A stretch of 64,000 bases of DNA from Roseomonas alba (GCF_019430885.1 NZ_JAHYBZ010000001.1:248001-312000), one strand, 5' to 3'; shown: positions 19,304 to 27,897, numbered from the stretch's first letter. The notes: generated by a model not told the origin, from the sequence alone. Made by a program: numbers and translations.

Positions 19304-20278
19304 GTGAACCGTCGGCAGGCATTGGCGCTCGCGGCCGCAACGCTGGCCGCGCCCCGTTTCGCATTCGCGCAGGATGGCTGGCCGAACCGGCCGGTGACGC
19401 TGCTGGTGCCCTTCGCAGCGGGCGGATCGAACGACGTGGTGGCGCGCCTGGTCGCCCCCGCCCTGGAACAGAAATTCGGCCAGCCCTTCATCATCGACAA
19501 CCGCCCGGGCGGTGGCGGATCGCTCGGCATGGGCATGGTGGCGCGGGCGCGGCCGGACGGGCAGACCATGCTGATCTCCTCGGCCTCCAACCACGTCTTC
19601 CATCCGCTGGTCTCGGGCGATCTCGGCTATGACCCACGGGAGGCGCTGGTCGGCGTCGGCATGCTGACCGACGTGCCGAATGTGATCGCGGCCAATCCTG
19701 CCGTCGGCGTGTCCAACGTCCAGGAACTGATCGCCAAGGTGCGCGCGACGCGCGGCGGCTTCTCCTTCGGTTCCTCGGGCGTCGGGACCTCGAACCACCT
19801 GGCGGGCGAGCTGTTCAGGATGCGGACGGAACTCGACCTGACGCATGTGCCCTATCGCGGCGGCGGTCCGGCCCTGACGGATCTCGTCGCCGGCACCATC
19901 CCCATCGCCTTCATGAACCTGCCGACCGTGGCACCGGCGGCGTCGGATGGGCGGCTGAAGATCCTCGGGGTCTGCACGGCGCAGCGCGTGTCGATCCGCA
20001 CCGACCTCCCGACGGTGATGGAACAGGGCGTGCCGGATTTCGCGGTGCGGTCCTGGACCGGGCTCTTCGCGCCGAAGGGCACGCCGGAGGCGATCGTCAC
20101 CCGCCTCGGCGATGCGGTGCGCGAGGCTTTGGCCTCGCCGCAGATCAACGGGCGGCTGGTCGCCATTGCGAGCGAGCCGATGATCATGACGCCGCAGGAA
20201 ACCGACGCCTTCGTGAAAAGCGAATACGACCGCTGGGCGCCCGTGGTGCGCGCGGCGGGAATCTCTACGAACGGCTGA
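19304..20278 (+). CDS. Tripartite tricarboxylate transporter substrate-binding protein (Bug family)
   Basis: A 324-residue periplasmic receptor of the Bug/TctC family. It has a short signal peptide (NRRQALALAAATLAAPRFAFAQD) and the family block WPNRPVTLLVPFAAGGSNDVVARLVAPAL. Other features are IDNRPGGGGSLG (about 60-71), HVPYRGGGPALTDLVAG and the C-terminal FAPKGTPEAIVTRL. Two GTG codons are possible; 19304 sits 7 nt after AGGGAG, while 19298 sits only 1 nt after it, so 19304 is preferred. No TctA/TctB membrane genes are in the window, as is common for orphan Bug receptors. It is followed 5 bp later by a hydratase gene. Confidence 0.88.
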   Translation: MNRRQALALAAATLAAPRFAFAQDGWPNRPVTLLVPFAAGGSNDVVARLVAPALEQKFGQPFIIDNRPGGGGSLGMGMVARARPDGQTMLISSASNHVFHPLVSGDLGYDPREALVGVGMLTDVPNVIAANPAVGVSNVQELIAKVRATRGGFSFGSSGVGTSNHLAGELFRMRTELDLTHVPYRGGGPALTDLVAGTIPIAFMNLPTVAPAASDGRLKILGVCTAQRVSIRTDLPTVMEQGVPDFAVRSWTGLFAPKGTPEAIVTRLGDAVREALASPQINGRLVAIASEPMIMTPQETDAFVKSEYDRWAPVVRAAGISTNG

Positions 20279-20283
20279 CCGCC

Positions 20284-21060
20284 TTGACGCCCGAGGCGCG
20301 GCACCGCCTTGCCGACTCCCTCGCGGCCGCGCGCCGCGGGGGACGGCAGATCGCGCCGCCGCCAGAACTGCCGGCCGATGCCGAGGAAGGCTATGCCGTC
20401 GGCGCCGACGTCGCAGCCCTGCTCGGCTGGGACCGCCGCGGATGGAAGATCGCGGCCACGACCGCCGAGATGCAGCGTCGCTTGCGCGCGTCCGAACCCA
20501 TCCGCGGCCCGATCTATGCGCGCTTCGTGACGGCAGCACCCGCCACGCTCGATCATGCGGCGCTGCTTGATCCGATTGTGGAATGCGAGATCGTGCTGCG
20601 CCTCGATCATCCGCTGCCGCCGCGCGACGCACCCTGGACGGCCGCCGAGGTCGAAGCCGCGATCGGCGCCGCGCATGGCGGCATCGAAATCGCCGAATGC
20701 CGCTATCCGATGGATGCGCTGCCGCCCACGCCCGGCATCCTTGCCGATGGCGCGGGCAATGGCCGCTACGTGCTCGGCCCGGCGATCCCGGATTGGCGGG
20801 CGCGCGACCTGGCCGCGCTGCCGGTCTCGCTGGAGGTCGACGCCGTGGTGCGCCGCACCGGCAGCGGCGCCGAGGCCATGGGCCATCCCTTCCACGTCCT
20901 GCTCTGGCTGGCCGAGGCGTTGCGCCGACGCGGCGAGGGCCTGGCTGCGGGGGACCTGGTCAGCACCGGCACCTGCACCGGCATGCTGCGACCGGCGCCG
21001 GGGCAGCGCCACATCGCGCGCTTCGGCGAGGACTGCGTCGTTCCGCTCGCCTTCGCCTGA
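20284..21060 (+). CDS. 2-keto-4-pentenoate hydratase-like protein (FAH superfamily)
   Basis: A 258-residue protein related to MhpD-type hydratases and oxalocrotonate decarboxylases. It shows GYAVGADVAALLGWDRRGWKIAATTAEMQ near the N terminus, the metal-site pattern VECEIVLRL, GGIEIAE, and the C-terminal GDLVSTGTCTG typical of the family. The apparent start is TTG 20284, just after the receptor stop, with no strong ribosome-binding site, so translational coupling is likely. It probably acts on an unsaturated 2-oxo acid downstream of uptake by the adjacent TTT receptor. Confidence 0.8.
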   Translation: MTPEARHRLADSLAAARRGGRQIAPPPELPADAEEGYAVGADVAALLGWDRRGWKIAATTAEMQRRLRASEPIRGPIYARFVTAAPATLDHAALLDPIVECEIVLRLDHPLPPRDAPWTAAEVEAAIGAAHGGIEIAECRYPMDALPPTPGILADGAGNGRYVLGPAIPDWRARDLAALPVSLEVDAVVRRTGSGAEAMGHPFHVLLWLAEALRRRGEGLAAGDLVSTGTCTGMLRPAPGQRHIARFGEDCVVPLAFA

Positions 21061-21121
21061 CCCGCGTTGACCTCCGTCCTTCGCTGACGCAGCGTGCGCG
21101 CGACGCATGGAGGGCCGCGCG

Positions 21122-22027
21122 ATGAAACTTCCTGGCCACGGGCGCTACGCCCACAGTGCCATTCCCCAACGACCGACCTATGAATGGCCGAACGGCACGC
21201 GCCTCGCGCTCGTCGTGTGCAACAACATCGAGGCCTTCGCCTATCGCGCTGGCATGGGGTCCGACAGCACCGGCGCGCCCGCCGTGCAGAACCAGCGCAA
21301 CTACGCCTGGCGCGACTACGGCAACCGCGTCGGGCTCTGGAACATGCTCGACATGCTGGACGAGCTGGAGATCCCCGCGGCCCACAACGTGAACGGCGCG
21401 GTGCTCGATGCCTGCCCGGAGATCGCCCCGGCGCTGAAGGCGCGCGGCGACGAGTTCATCGGCCATGGCCGCACCAATGCCGAACGCCAGGACATCCTGT
21501 GGGAGGAGGATGAGCGCCGCCTCATCGCCGAGAGCCGCGACGCCATCATCCGCCATTCCGGCAGCGCGCCGCAGGGCTGGCTCGGCCCGTACATCGCGCA
21601 GTCGGCGGTGACGCTCGACCTGCTGAAGGAGGAAGGCTTCTCCTACGTCATGGACTGGCCGGCCGACGACCAGCCCTTCTGGATGACGACGCGCGCCGGG
21701 GCGATGCTCTCCGTGCCCTATTCCATCGAGTTGAACGACAGTCCCGCCCAGGTCTTCCGCCAGCACACCGGCCGCCAGTTCGCCCAGATGATCATCGACC
21801 AGTTCGACGAGATGCTGGAGCAGTCGAAGAAGCGGCCCCTGGTCTGCTCGGTCGTGCTGCATCCCTTCATTGTCGGCCAGCCCTTCCGCCTGCGTGCACT
21901 GCGCGACGCGCTGCGCCACATCCTGTCGCATCGCGACCGGTTGTGGGTGACGCGGCCGGGCGAGATCGCGCGCTATGCCACCAGCCTGCCGCGCGGCGTG
22001 GTGCCGGGGTCGGAGGCACTGGCATGA
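21122..22027 (+). CDS. Polysaccharide deacetylase family protein (PuuE-like)
   Basis: A 301-residue NodB-like protein. The segment YEWPNGTRLALVVCNNIEAFAY (19-40), then NYAWRDYGNRVGLWNMLDMLDELEIPAAHNVNGAVLDACPEI and FIGHGRTNAERQD, places it in a group of polysaccharide-deacetylase-like proteins that includes cofactor-independent allantoinase PuuE. Such proteins act on cyclic amides or N-acyl groups rather than cell-wall glycans. No signal peptide is present, so it is cytoplasmic. The stop overlaps the following lyase start by ATGA. The exact substrate is unknown. Confidence 0.78.
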   Translation: MKLPGHGRYAHSAIPQRPTYEWPNGTRLALVVCNNIEAFAYRAGMGSDSTGAPAVQNQRNYAWRDYGNRVGLWNMLDMLDELEIPAAHNVNGAVLDACPEIAPALKARGDEFIGHGRTNAERQDILWEEDERRLIAESRDAIIRHSGSAPQGWLGPYIAQSAVTLDLLKEEGFSYVMDWPADDQPFWMTTRAGAMLSVPYSIELNDSPAQVFRQHTGRQFAQMIIDQFDEMLEQSKKRPLVCSVVLHPFIVGQPFRLRALRDALRHILSHRDRLWVTRPGEIARYATSLPRGVVPGSEALA

Positions 22028-22890
22028 CCCGCTTCCTGCCTCAGTGGCGCTCCCTGCTCTACGTGCCGGCGAGTGCCGAGAAATTCGTCGCCAAGGCGCA
22101 TGAGCGCGGCGCCGATGCGGTGATCCTCGACCTCGAGGACGGCGTCGCGCCGGACGCCAAGGCGGCCGCGCGGGCCGGGCTGCCGGCCTCGGTGGCGAGC
22201 GTGCGGCGCGGCGGCGCCGATGTGCTGGTGCGCATCAACCGCCCGCTGCGCATGACGGTGCAGGACATCGCCGCCGCGGTCTCCGCCGGCGCCGATGCGC
22301 TGGTCTGCACCAAGATGATGGGCGCCGACCATGTGCGCATGCTGTCCGAGCTGACGGCGGAATCGGAGGCCGAGGCCGGCCGCCCCATCGGGTCCGTGCG
22401 CTTCGTCGCGCTGGTCGAGGATGCGGCGTCCCTGCCTCATGCCCAGGCTATCGCGTCGGCCGATCCGCGTGTGGTGGCACTCGGCATCGGTGGGGAGGAT
22501 CTCGCGACGGATCTCGGCGCCGAGCCGACGCCCGATGCGCTGGATCTGCCAAAGCGGCTCGGCGTCATCGCCGCGCGCGCGGCGGGGGTGCTGCCGCTCG
22601 GCTTCATCGGCACGGTGGCGGGGCTCAAGGATCTCGACGGCTATCGCGCCATGCTGCGGCGGTCGAAGACGATCGGCTTCGCCTGCGCCTCCTGCGTGCA
22701 TCCCTCCCAGGTGCCGATCATCAACGAGGAATATGGCGCGCGGCCCGAGGAGGTGGAACGCGCGAAACGCCTCGTCGCCGCCTTCGAGGCAGCGTTGGCC
22801 GAAGGCAAGGGCGCCGTCGCCTTCGAGGGCGACATGATCGACAAGCCGATCGTCGACCGCGCGCGACGGCTGATCGCCCAGGCGCGGTAG
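22024..22890 (+). CDS. HpcH/HpaI aldolase / citrate-lyase beta (CitE-like) family
   Basis: A 288-residue TIM-barrel lyase. It starts RSLLYVPASAEKFVAKAHERGADAVILDLEDGVAP (about 10-44), with the acidic metal site LEDGV, the arginine motif RINRP and VALVEDAASLPHAQAIA. The family includes CitE, malyl-CoA lyases/thioesterases and 2-oxo-acid aldolases; a stand-alone CitE-like gene usually cleaves or forms an acyl-CoA C-C bond. It ends the plus-strand run that starts with the amidohydrolase at 17.1 kb, and its stop is 2 bp from the convergent SDR gene. Confidence 0.82.
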   Translation: MTRFLPQWRSLLYVPASAEKFVAKAHERGADAVILDLEDGVAPDAKAAARAGLPASVASVRRGGADVLVRINRPLRMTVQDIAAAVSAGADALVCTKMMGADHVRMLSELTAESEAEAGRPIGSVRFVALVEDAASLPHAQAIASADPRVVALGIGGEDLATDLGAEPTPDALDLPKRLGVIAARAAGVLPLGFIGTVAGLKDLDGYRAMLRRSKTIGFACASCVHPSQVPIINEEYGARPEEVERAKRLVAAFEAALAEGKGAVAFEGDMIDKPIVDRARRLIAQAR

Positions 22891-22892
22891 TG

Positions 22893-23660
22893 TCAGACGA
22901 CGGCGGTCATGCCGCCGTCGACGAAGACCAGTTGCCCATGGACGAAGTCCGAAGCCGGCGCGGCGAGGAATACCGTCGCGCCGACCAGTTCCTCGACGCG
23001 GCCCCAGCGCCCGGCGGGGACGCGCTGGCACAGCCAGTCGGTGAATGCCGGATCATTCACCAGCGCGGATGTGAGCTCCGTGTCGTAGTAGCCCGGCGCC
23101 ACGCCGTTCACATTCACCCCATGCTTCGCCCATTCGGCACAGAGCGTGCGGGTGAGCATGCGCAGCGCCCCCTTGCTCGACGCATAGGGCGCGATGGTGG
23201 GGCGGCCGAGCTCGCTCTGCACCGAACAGATGGTGATGATCTTGCCCCGCTTGCGCGCGACCATGCGCTTGCCTGCCGCCTGGCAGCAGTACCAGACGCC
23301 GTCGAGATTGACGCCGAGCACCTTGCGCCAGGTCTCGGGCGGCATTTCGGTCGAGGGCGCGCGGAGATTGATGCCGGCATTGGCGACTAGGATGTCGATG
23401 GCGCCGTGCGCGGCCTCGATGCCGGCGATGGCAGCCTCGACGGCATCCGGATCGGTGACGTCGAAGGGGGCGAGTTCCGTCGCGATGTCCTGATCCGCCA
23501 GCGCAGCCTGCGCGGCCTTCAGCTTCCCAGCGTCGCGGCCGTTCAGCACCACGCGGGCGCCGGCCTCGGCGAGGCCCTTGGCCAGTGCATAGCCGATGCC
23601 CTGGCTGGACCCGGTGACCAGGGCCAGCTTCCCCGTCAGGTCGAACAGCGCACGCGACAT
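22893..23660 (-). CDS. SDR family oxidoreductase (gluconate 5-dehydrogenase-like)
   Basis: A 255-residue short-chain dehydrogenase. The cofactor motif is TGSSQGIG (about 16-23), NAG is present (VANAGINLR), and the catalytic Ser lies in ITICSVQSELG with Tyr/Lys in PYASSKGA. The N-terminal FDLTGKLALVTGSSQGIGYALAKGLAEAGA is typical of IdnO/Gno-like enzymes that reduce 5-keto-gluconate to gluconate. The divergent 2-hydroxyacid dehydrogenase and IdnD-like genes strengthen a sugar-acid role, though SDR specificity cannot be fixed from sequence alone. Confidence 0.82.
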   Translation of the reverse strand: MSRALFDLTGKLALVTGSSQGIGYALAKGLAEAGARVVLNGRDAGKLKAAQAALADQDIATELAPFDVTDPDAVEAAIAGIEAAHGAIDILVANAGINLRAPSTEMPPETWRKVLGVNLDGVWYCCQAAGKRMVARKRGKIITICSVQSELGRPTIAPYASSKGALRMLTRTLCAEWAKHGVNVNGVAPGYYDTELTSALVNDPAFTDWLCQRVPAGRWGRVEELVGATVFLAAPASDFVHGQLVFVDGGMTAVV

Positions 23661-23713
23661 GGATGGTCTCCCCCTGGTAGATCGGAAGCAAAGGCTAGGG
23701 GGAGGAACCGCGG

Positions 23714-24655
23714 ATGGACAAGCCAGGGCTGCTCGTCGTGGGCGTTCTGCCGGATTGGGACCTAGTCGCGCTCGCCGAGCGCTTCTCGCTGCATCTGCTC
23801 TACGAAGCGCCGAACCGCGAGGATTTCCTCGCGCAGCACGGCCCGGCGATCCGTGCCATCGCGACGAAAGGCGAACTCGGCGCCGATGCGGCGATGATGG
23901 ATGCCTGCCCGCAGGCGAGGATCATCGCCTGCTATGGCGTCGGCGTGGATGCGATCGACCTCGCCGCGGCCAAGGCGCGCGGCATCGCCGTGACCAACAC
24001 GCCGGATGTGCTGACCGAGGATGTGGCGGACATGGCCTTCGCCCTGCTGCTCGCCACCGCGCGCGCGATCCCGGAAGGCGATGCCTATGTGCGGTCCGGC
24101 ACCTGGGCGCAGAAGGGGCCGATGCGGCTCGCGACGCGGGTCTGGGGCAAGAAGCTCGGCATCGTCGGGCTGGGGCGGATCGGGCGCGCCATCGCGCGGC
24201 GGGCCGAGGGTTTCCGCATGGACATCGCCTATTCCGGCCGGACGAAGAAGGACGTGCCCTATGCCCATTATGCATCGCCGGCCGCCCTGGCGCCGCATGT
24301 CGACATCCTGATCGTCTCCGCGGCCGGGGGCGCGGCAACGGCGGGCCTGGTCGATCGCGCGGCGATCGAGGCCTTGCCGCGGGGCGTGATCTTCGTGAAC
24401 GTCTCGCGCGGGTCCGTGGTGGATGAGGCGGCGCTGATCGAGGCCCTGAAATCCGGGCGCATCGCCGCGGCGGGGCTCGATGTGTTCCACAACGAGCCCT
24501 GGATCGATCCGGTGTTCAAGGGTTTCGCGAATGTCGTGCTCTCCCCGCACCAGGCCTCCGGCACGGTGGAGACGCGCAAGGCCATGGGGGCGCTGATGCG
24601 CGAGAACCTCGACGCCCACTTCGCCGGGCGTCCGCTGCCGACGCCGGTCGCGTGA
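23714..24655 (+). CDS. D-isomer-specific 2-hydroxyacid dehydrogenase (GhrB-like)
   Basis: A 313-residue NAD(P)-dependent dehydrogenase. The Rossmann motif is GLGRIGRAIA (about 152-161). The catalytic Arg lies in VNVSRGSVVDE, the Glu in FHNEP and the His in LSPHQASGT. Such enzymes reduce glyoxylate, hydroxypyruvate or 2-ketogluconate. The flanking gluconate 5-dehydrogenase-like and L-idonate dehydrogenase-like genes favour 2-keto-sugar acid reduction. It ends in a TGATG one-base overlap with the next gene. Confidence 0.85.
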   Translation: MDKPGLLVVGVLPDWDLVALAERFSLHLLYEAPNREDFLAQHGPAIRAIATKGELGADAAMMDACPQARIIACYGVGVDAIDLAAAKARGIAVTNTPDVLTEDVADMAFALLLATARAIPEGDAYVRSGTWAQKGPMRLATRVWGKKLGIVGLGRIGRAIARRAEGFRMDIAYSGRTKKDVPYAHYASPAALAPHVDILIVSAAGGAATAGLVDRAAIEALPRGVIFVNVSRGSVVDEAALIEALKSGRIAAAGLDVFHNEPWIDPVFKGFANVVLSPHQASGTVETRKAMGALMRENLDAHFAGRPLPTPVA

Positions 24656-25686
24656 TGCGCGCCGTCGTCATCCATCCGCCGCACGACCTGCGCGTCGAGG
24701 ATCGCGCGGTCGCCGAGCCCGGCCCAGGCCAGGTGCGCGTGCGCATCGGCGCGGGCGGCATCTGCGGGTCGGACCTGCACTACTATCAGCATGGCGGTTT
24801 CGGCACGGTACGGGTGAAGCACCCGATGGTGCTGGGGCACGAGGTCGCCGGCGTGATCGATGCGCTGGGGCAAGGCGTGTCCGGCCTGGCCGTGGGACAG
24901 GCGGTGGCGGTGAATCCCTCGCTGCCCTGCGGCATCTGCCGCTTCTGCCAGGCAGGCGAGCAGCAGCACTGCCTGGACATGCGATTTTACGGCAGCGCGA
25001 TGCGCGACCCGCATATCGATGGCGGCTTCCGCGAGGCGCTGGTCTGCGAGGCCGCTCAGGCTGTCCCGCTGCCCGATGGCCTGGACGTGACGACAGCGGC
25101 ATTCGCGGAACCGCTCGCCGTCTGCCTGCATGCGGTGAACCAAGCCGGGCCGCTGCTGGGCAAGCGGGTGCTGGTCACGGGCAGCGGGCCGATCGGGGCG
25201 CTGACGGTCGCCGCGGCGCGGTTGGCGGGGGCGCGGGAGATCGTGGCGACGGACTTGACCACCGCGCCCGAAGCGACGGTGCGCGCCATGGGCGCCGACG
25301 CTTTCGTCGCGGTCGGGGGCGCGACGGATGCGCTTGCGCCCTTCGTCGCGAACAAGGGCTGGTTCGACATGGCCTTCGAGGCCTCGGGCAGCGCGCCGGC
25401 CCTGCTCGGCATTCTGCCGGTGCTGCGGCCGCGCGGGACGATCGTGCAGATCGGGATCGGTGGGGATGTGTCCGTGCCGCTGTCGATGCTGGCCGCGAAG
25501 GAAATCACCTGGCGCGGCACCTTCCGCTTCCACGCGGAATTCGTGCTGGCGGTGGAAACGCTCGGTCGGCGCGCGATCGACGTGTCGCCGTTGCTGACGG
25601 CATGCTTTCCGGTGGATCGCGCCGCAGAGGCCTTCGCATTGGCGGCGGACAGGGCGCGGGCGATGAAAGTGCAGATCAGCTTCTGA
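24655..25686 (+). CDS. Zinc-dependent alcohol dehydrogenase, L-idonate 5-dehydrogenase-like
   Basis: A 343-residue medium-chain dehydrogenase. Catalytic zinc residues lie in CGSDLHYYQHGGFG and GHEVAG. The structural zinc cysteines are in NPSLPCGICRFCQAGEQQHC. The NAD fold opens with VTGSGPIGAL. The combination of GSDLHYY with a ketogluconate-reductase and an SDR neighbour matches IdnD, which oxidises L-idonate to 5-ketogluconate; sorbitol or threonine dehydrogenases are alternatives. It is co-transcribed with the preceding gene and followed by a GC-rich hairpin. Confidence 0.8.
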   Translation: MRAVVIHPPHDLRVEDRAVAEPGPGQVRVRIGAGGICGSDLHYYQHGGFGTVRVKHPMVLGHEVAGVIDALGQGVSGLAVGQAVAVNPSLPCGICRFCQAGEQQHCLDMRFYGSAMRDPHIDGGFREALVCEAAQAVPLPDGLDVTTAAFAEPLAVCLHAVNQAGPLLGKRVLVTGSGPIGALTVAAARLAGAREIVATDLTTAPEATVRAMGADAFVAVGGATDALAPFVANKGWFDMAFEASGSAPALLGILPVLRPRGTIVQIGIGGDVSVPLSMLAAKEITWRGTFRFHAEFVLAVETLGRRAIDVSPLLTACFPVDRAAEAFALAADRARAMKVQISF

Positions 25687-25701
25687 GGGCGTGACAACGG
25701 A

Positions 25702-25718
25702 GGAGGGCTTTGCCCTCC
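25702..25718 (+). terminator. Hairpin after the idnD-like gene
   Basis: GGAGGGC-TTT-GCCCTCC, a perfect 7-bp stem 15 bp after the stop codon. No U-tract follows. Its position suggests transcript 3'-end formation or stabilisation. Confidence 0.45.
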
Positions 25719-25721
25719 CCC

Positions 25722-25959
25722 GGACCCCCACCCACCAAAGGCCACAGGGCCTTTGGAAACCGATACCTGGCGTGGGGCAGATGGTTCAGTGCGGGATGGG
25801 GAAACTCTTGTCCTGCACGGCGCCCGATCATGCTCCTCGCTGAGCACGAAGCGCCCATCCGATCGCGGCCGGACCGTGCTGCACAGCACCAAGTGACGGT
25901 TTCCAAAGGCCCTGTGGCCTTTGGTGGGGGAGGCTTGGAGGGGGCAAAGCCCCCTCCAA
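25722..25959. repeat. Inverted pair of composite palindromes
   Basis: Segment 25735-25762 (CCAAAGGCC-ACAG-GGCCTTTGG followed by AAACCG) reappears as its reverse complement at 25897-25924 (CGGTTT then CCAAAGGCC-CTGT-GGCCTTTGG). TTGGAGGGGGC-AAA-GCCCCCTCCAA follows at 25935-25959. The outer copies flank about 135 bp of unique sequence between convergent genes. Nothing coding is seen inside. Confidence 0.75.
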
Positions 25960-25966
25960 CAGCGCC

Positions 25967-26491
25967 TTACGCCGCCAGCGTCCCCCGGATCGGGTAGTTC
26001 ATCTCCTGGATCCGCTTCGCCCCCCGTGCGATCGCGGCGAGGTCCGGCCGCGAGAAGGGTGCGTTGGAGATATCGACGATCTGCACACGCCCTTCCGGGT
26101 TGATCAGGAATAGCCCCGGTTCCGCGAAGGGCCGGTCCGTCTCCTGCGCCGAGCGCGGCGTCGAGACGTAGAGCCCGAGTTCCTGCATCTGCGCGACGGT
26201 CAGCCCGTAGCCGACTGGAAAGCGCCAGCCGAATTCGGCGACGTCGGCGGTGGCCTTCTCCTCCGGATCGGCGGAGACGGCCATCACCTGCACGCCGGCC
26301 TCGGCGAAGCTGTCGATCAGCCCGTCCAGCGTGGTCAGGTAGGGCTTGCACAGCGGGCAGTGCTTGCCGCGATAGACGACCAGCAGGCGCCAGCCTTCCA
26401 TTGCCGCGGGTGCGATGGTTCCGCCGCCGAGGCGGGCCACGCTGATGTCGGGGAATACCGCGCCGGCGGCGAGCTTCGTGGCCTGGGTCAT
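25967..26491 (-). CDS. Peroxiredoxin-like (AhpC/TSA fold) redoxin protein
   Basis: A 174-residue thioredoxin-fold protein. The active-site region is YRGKHCPLCKPYLTTLD with a CxxC arrangement, followed by VMAVSADPEEKATADVAEFGWRFPVGYGL, typical of the AhpC/TSA-like redoxin group. The start at 26491 (MTQATKLAAGAVFPDI) follows the family; a longer frame upstream begins inside the preceding gene. It is the last gene of the tetR-gst-gst-redoxin minus-strand operon and probably detoxifies peroxides or electrophiles together with the glutathione transferases. Confidence 0.8.
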   Translation of the reverse strand: MTQATKLAAGAVFPDISVARLGGGTIAPAAMEGWRLLVVYRGKHCPLCKPYLTTLDGLIDSFAEAGVQVMAVSADPEEKATADVAEFGWRFPVGYGLTVAQMQELGLYVSTPRSAQETDRPFAEPGLFLINPEGRVQIVDISNAPFSRPDLAAIARGAKRIQEMNYPIRGTLAA

Positions 26492-26498
26492 GGTGATC

Positions 26499-27182
26499 TC
26501 AGCAGCAGGGAGCGTTGCGGGCCATGCCGCCGGCGAGGTCGAGCATGCGCTCCCGCCAGGCATGAATGGGGTCGTCGGCTTCCAGCACGGCGAGCGGGCT
26601 GACCACGCGCGCCCACATGAAGGTCCCGAAGACGATGCAGTCGGCGTAGTCGGGCGCCGCGCCGCCGAGGAAGTCGCGGCCCTTCAGCGCCTGGCGCATC
26701 GGCTGCAGGCTGGCGCGATAGGCGGGAAGCTTCACGTCACGATCCGCGGTCACCTCGGCGAGGGGCATGCCGAAGCGCTTCTCGCGGCTCTCCATGAAGT
26801 AGGGCAGCTCCTTCTCGCCGAGCAGCGGCGGAATGTCGGAGACGATGAGCCGCGAGATGCCCGCCTGCACCACCGTGTCGTTCCAGGCGGCGACGAACAG
26901 ATAGGGTTCGGGGTTGCCGTGCAGCAACGACGGCGTCCCGGGATAGGTCGCGTCGAGATATTGCGCGATGGCCCAGGAATCCGGCACGGCGCGATCGCCA
27001 TCGACCAGCACAGGCACCTTGTCGTGCTGCGCGAAGGCGAGGCGATCGGTCTCGGTGAAGCGCCAGGGCACGCTTTCGAAGGGCAGGCCCTTCAGCGTCA
27101 GCGCCATGCGCGATCGCCAGCAGAAGGGGCTGAAGACGCGGACGGGATCCTGGCCGCAGAGTTCGAACAGTTTCAGTCCCAT
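26499..27182 (-). CDS. Glutathione S-transferase family protein
   Basis: A 227-residue two-domain transferase. The thioredoxin-like N-terminal domain (KLFELCGQDPVRVFSPFCWRSRMALTLKGLPFE) has a probable catalytic Ser/Cys at SPFC. VPVLVDGDRAVPDSWAIAQYLD carries the conserved cis-Pro and the glutathione-binding motif. The all-helical C-terminal domain follows. It is encoded 4 bp after the other GST in the same operon. Substrate is unknown; electrophile conjugation or dehalogenation is plausible. Confidence 0.85.
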   Translation of the reverse strand: MGLKLFELCGQDPVRVFSPFCWRSRMALTLKGLPFESVPWRFTETDRLAFAQHDKVPVLVDGDRAVPDSWAIAQYLDATYPGTPSLLHGNPEPYLFVAAWNDTVVQAGISRLIVSDIPPLLGEKELPYFMESREKRFGMPLAEVTADRDVKLPAYRASLQPMRQALKGRDFLGGAAPDYADCIVFGTFMWARVVSPLAVLEADDPIHAWRERMLDLAGGMARNAPCC

Positions 27183-27186
27183 GGTC

Positions 27187-27897
27187 TCACTCCGCCGCGA
27201 CGGTCTTGGCCGTCTGGCCGAACAGGATGGAGGAGGAGGCGGCGTTCACCGTCGGCGTGCTGTTTACCTCCTGCGCGCGGGCATAGGCACGCTCGGTCGC
27301 CGGGCGCGCGCGGATGGCGTCGAACCAGCGCTTGAGGTGCGGGAAGTGCTCAAGCTTCTGGCCCTGGCGCTCATGCGGCACGATCCAGGGGTAGGTGGCC
27401 ATGTCGGCGATGGAGTAGTCATCGCCCGCCATGAAGGCGCGATCGGCCAGGCGCTTGTTCAGCACGCCATAGAGCCGGTTGGTCTCGTTGACATAGCGAT
27501 TGATCGCGTAGGGGATCTTCTCCGGCGCGTATTGGGAGAAGTGGTGGTTCTGCCCGGCCATCGGGCCGAGCCCGCCCATCTGCCAGAACAGCCATTGCAG
27601 CACCTCGGCGCGCGCATGGACCTGCGATGCGGGCGCGATGAAGCGGCCGATCTTGTCGGCGAGATACAGCAGGATCGCGCCGCTCTCGAACAGCGACACC
27701 GGCGCGGAGCCATCCGCCGGCGCGTGATCGACGATGGCCGGGATACGGTTGTTCGGCGCGATGGCCAGGAAGTCCGGCTTGAACTGATCGCCGGCGGAGA
27801 TGTTCACCGGGATGATGCGGTAGGGCAGGCCCGCTTCTTCCAGGAACATCGTTACCTTGTGGCCGTTCGGCGTCGTCCAGTAGTGCAGGTCGATCAC
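27187..27897 (-). CDS. Glutathione S-transferase, Nu-class (YghU/YfcG-like)
   Basis: A 236-residue transferase. The start MIDLHYWTTPNGHKVTMFLEEAGLPY carries the Thr-Pro-Asn motif of the Ure2p/YfcG group, which has disulfide-bond reductase and peroxidase activity with glutathione. NNRIPAIVDH and LFESGAILLYLADK are the standard glutathione-binding segments. The C-terminal domain includes RQGQKLEHFPHLKRWFDAIRARPA. Its start overlaps the TetR regulator stop by ATGA (27894-27897), so regulator and enzyme are translationally coupled. Confidence 0.87.
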   Translation of the reverse strand: MIDLHYWTTPNGHKVTMFLEEAGLPYRIIPVNISAGDQFKPDFLAIAPNNRIPAIVDHAPADGSAPVSLFESGAILLYLADKIGRFIAPASQVHARAEVLQWLFWQMGGLGPMAGQNHHFSQYAPEKIPYAINRYVNETNRLYGVLNKRLADRAFMAGDDYSIADMATYPWIVPHERQGQKLEHFPHLKRWFDAIRARPATERAYARAQEVNSTPTVNAASSSILFGQTAKTVAAE

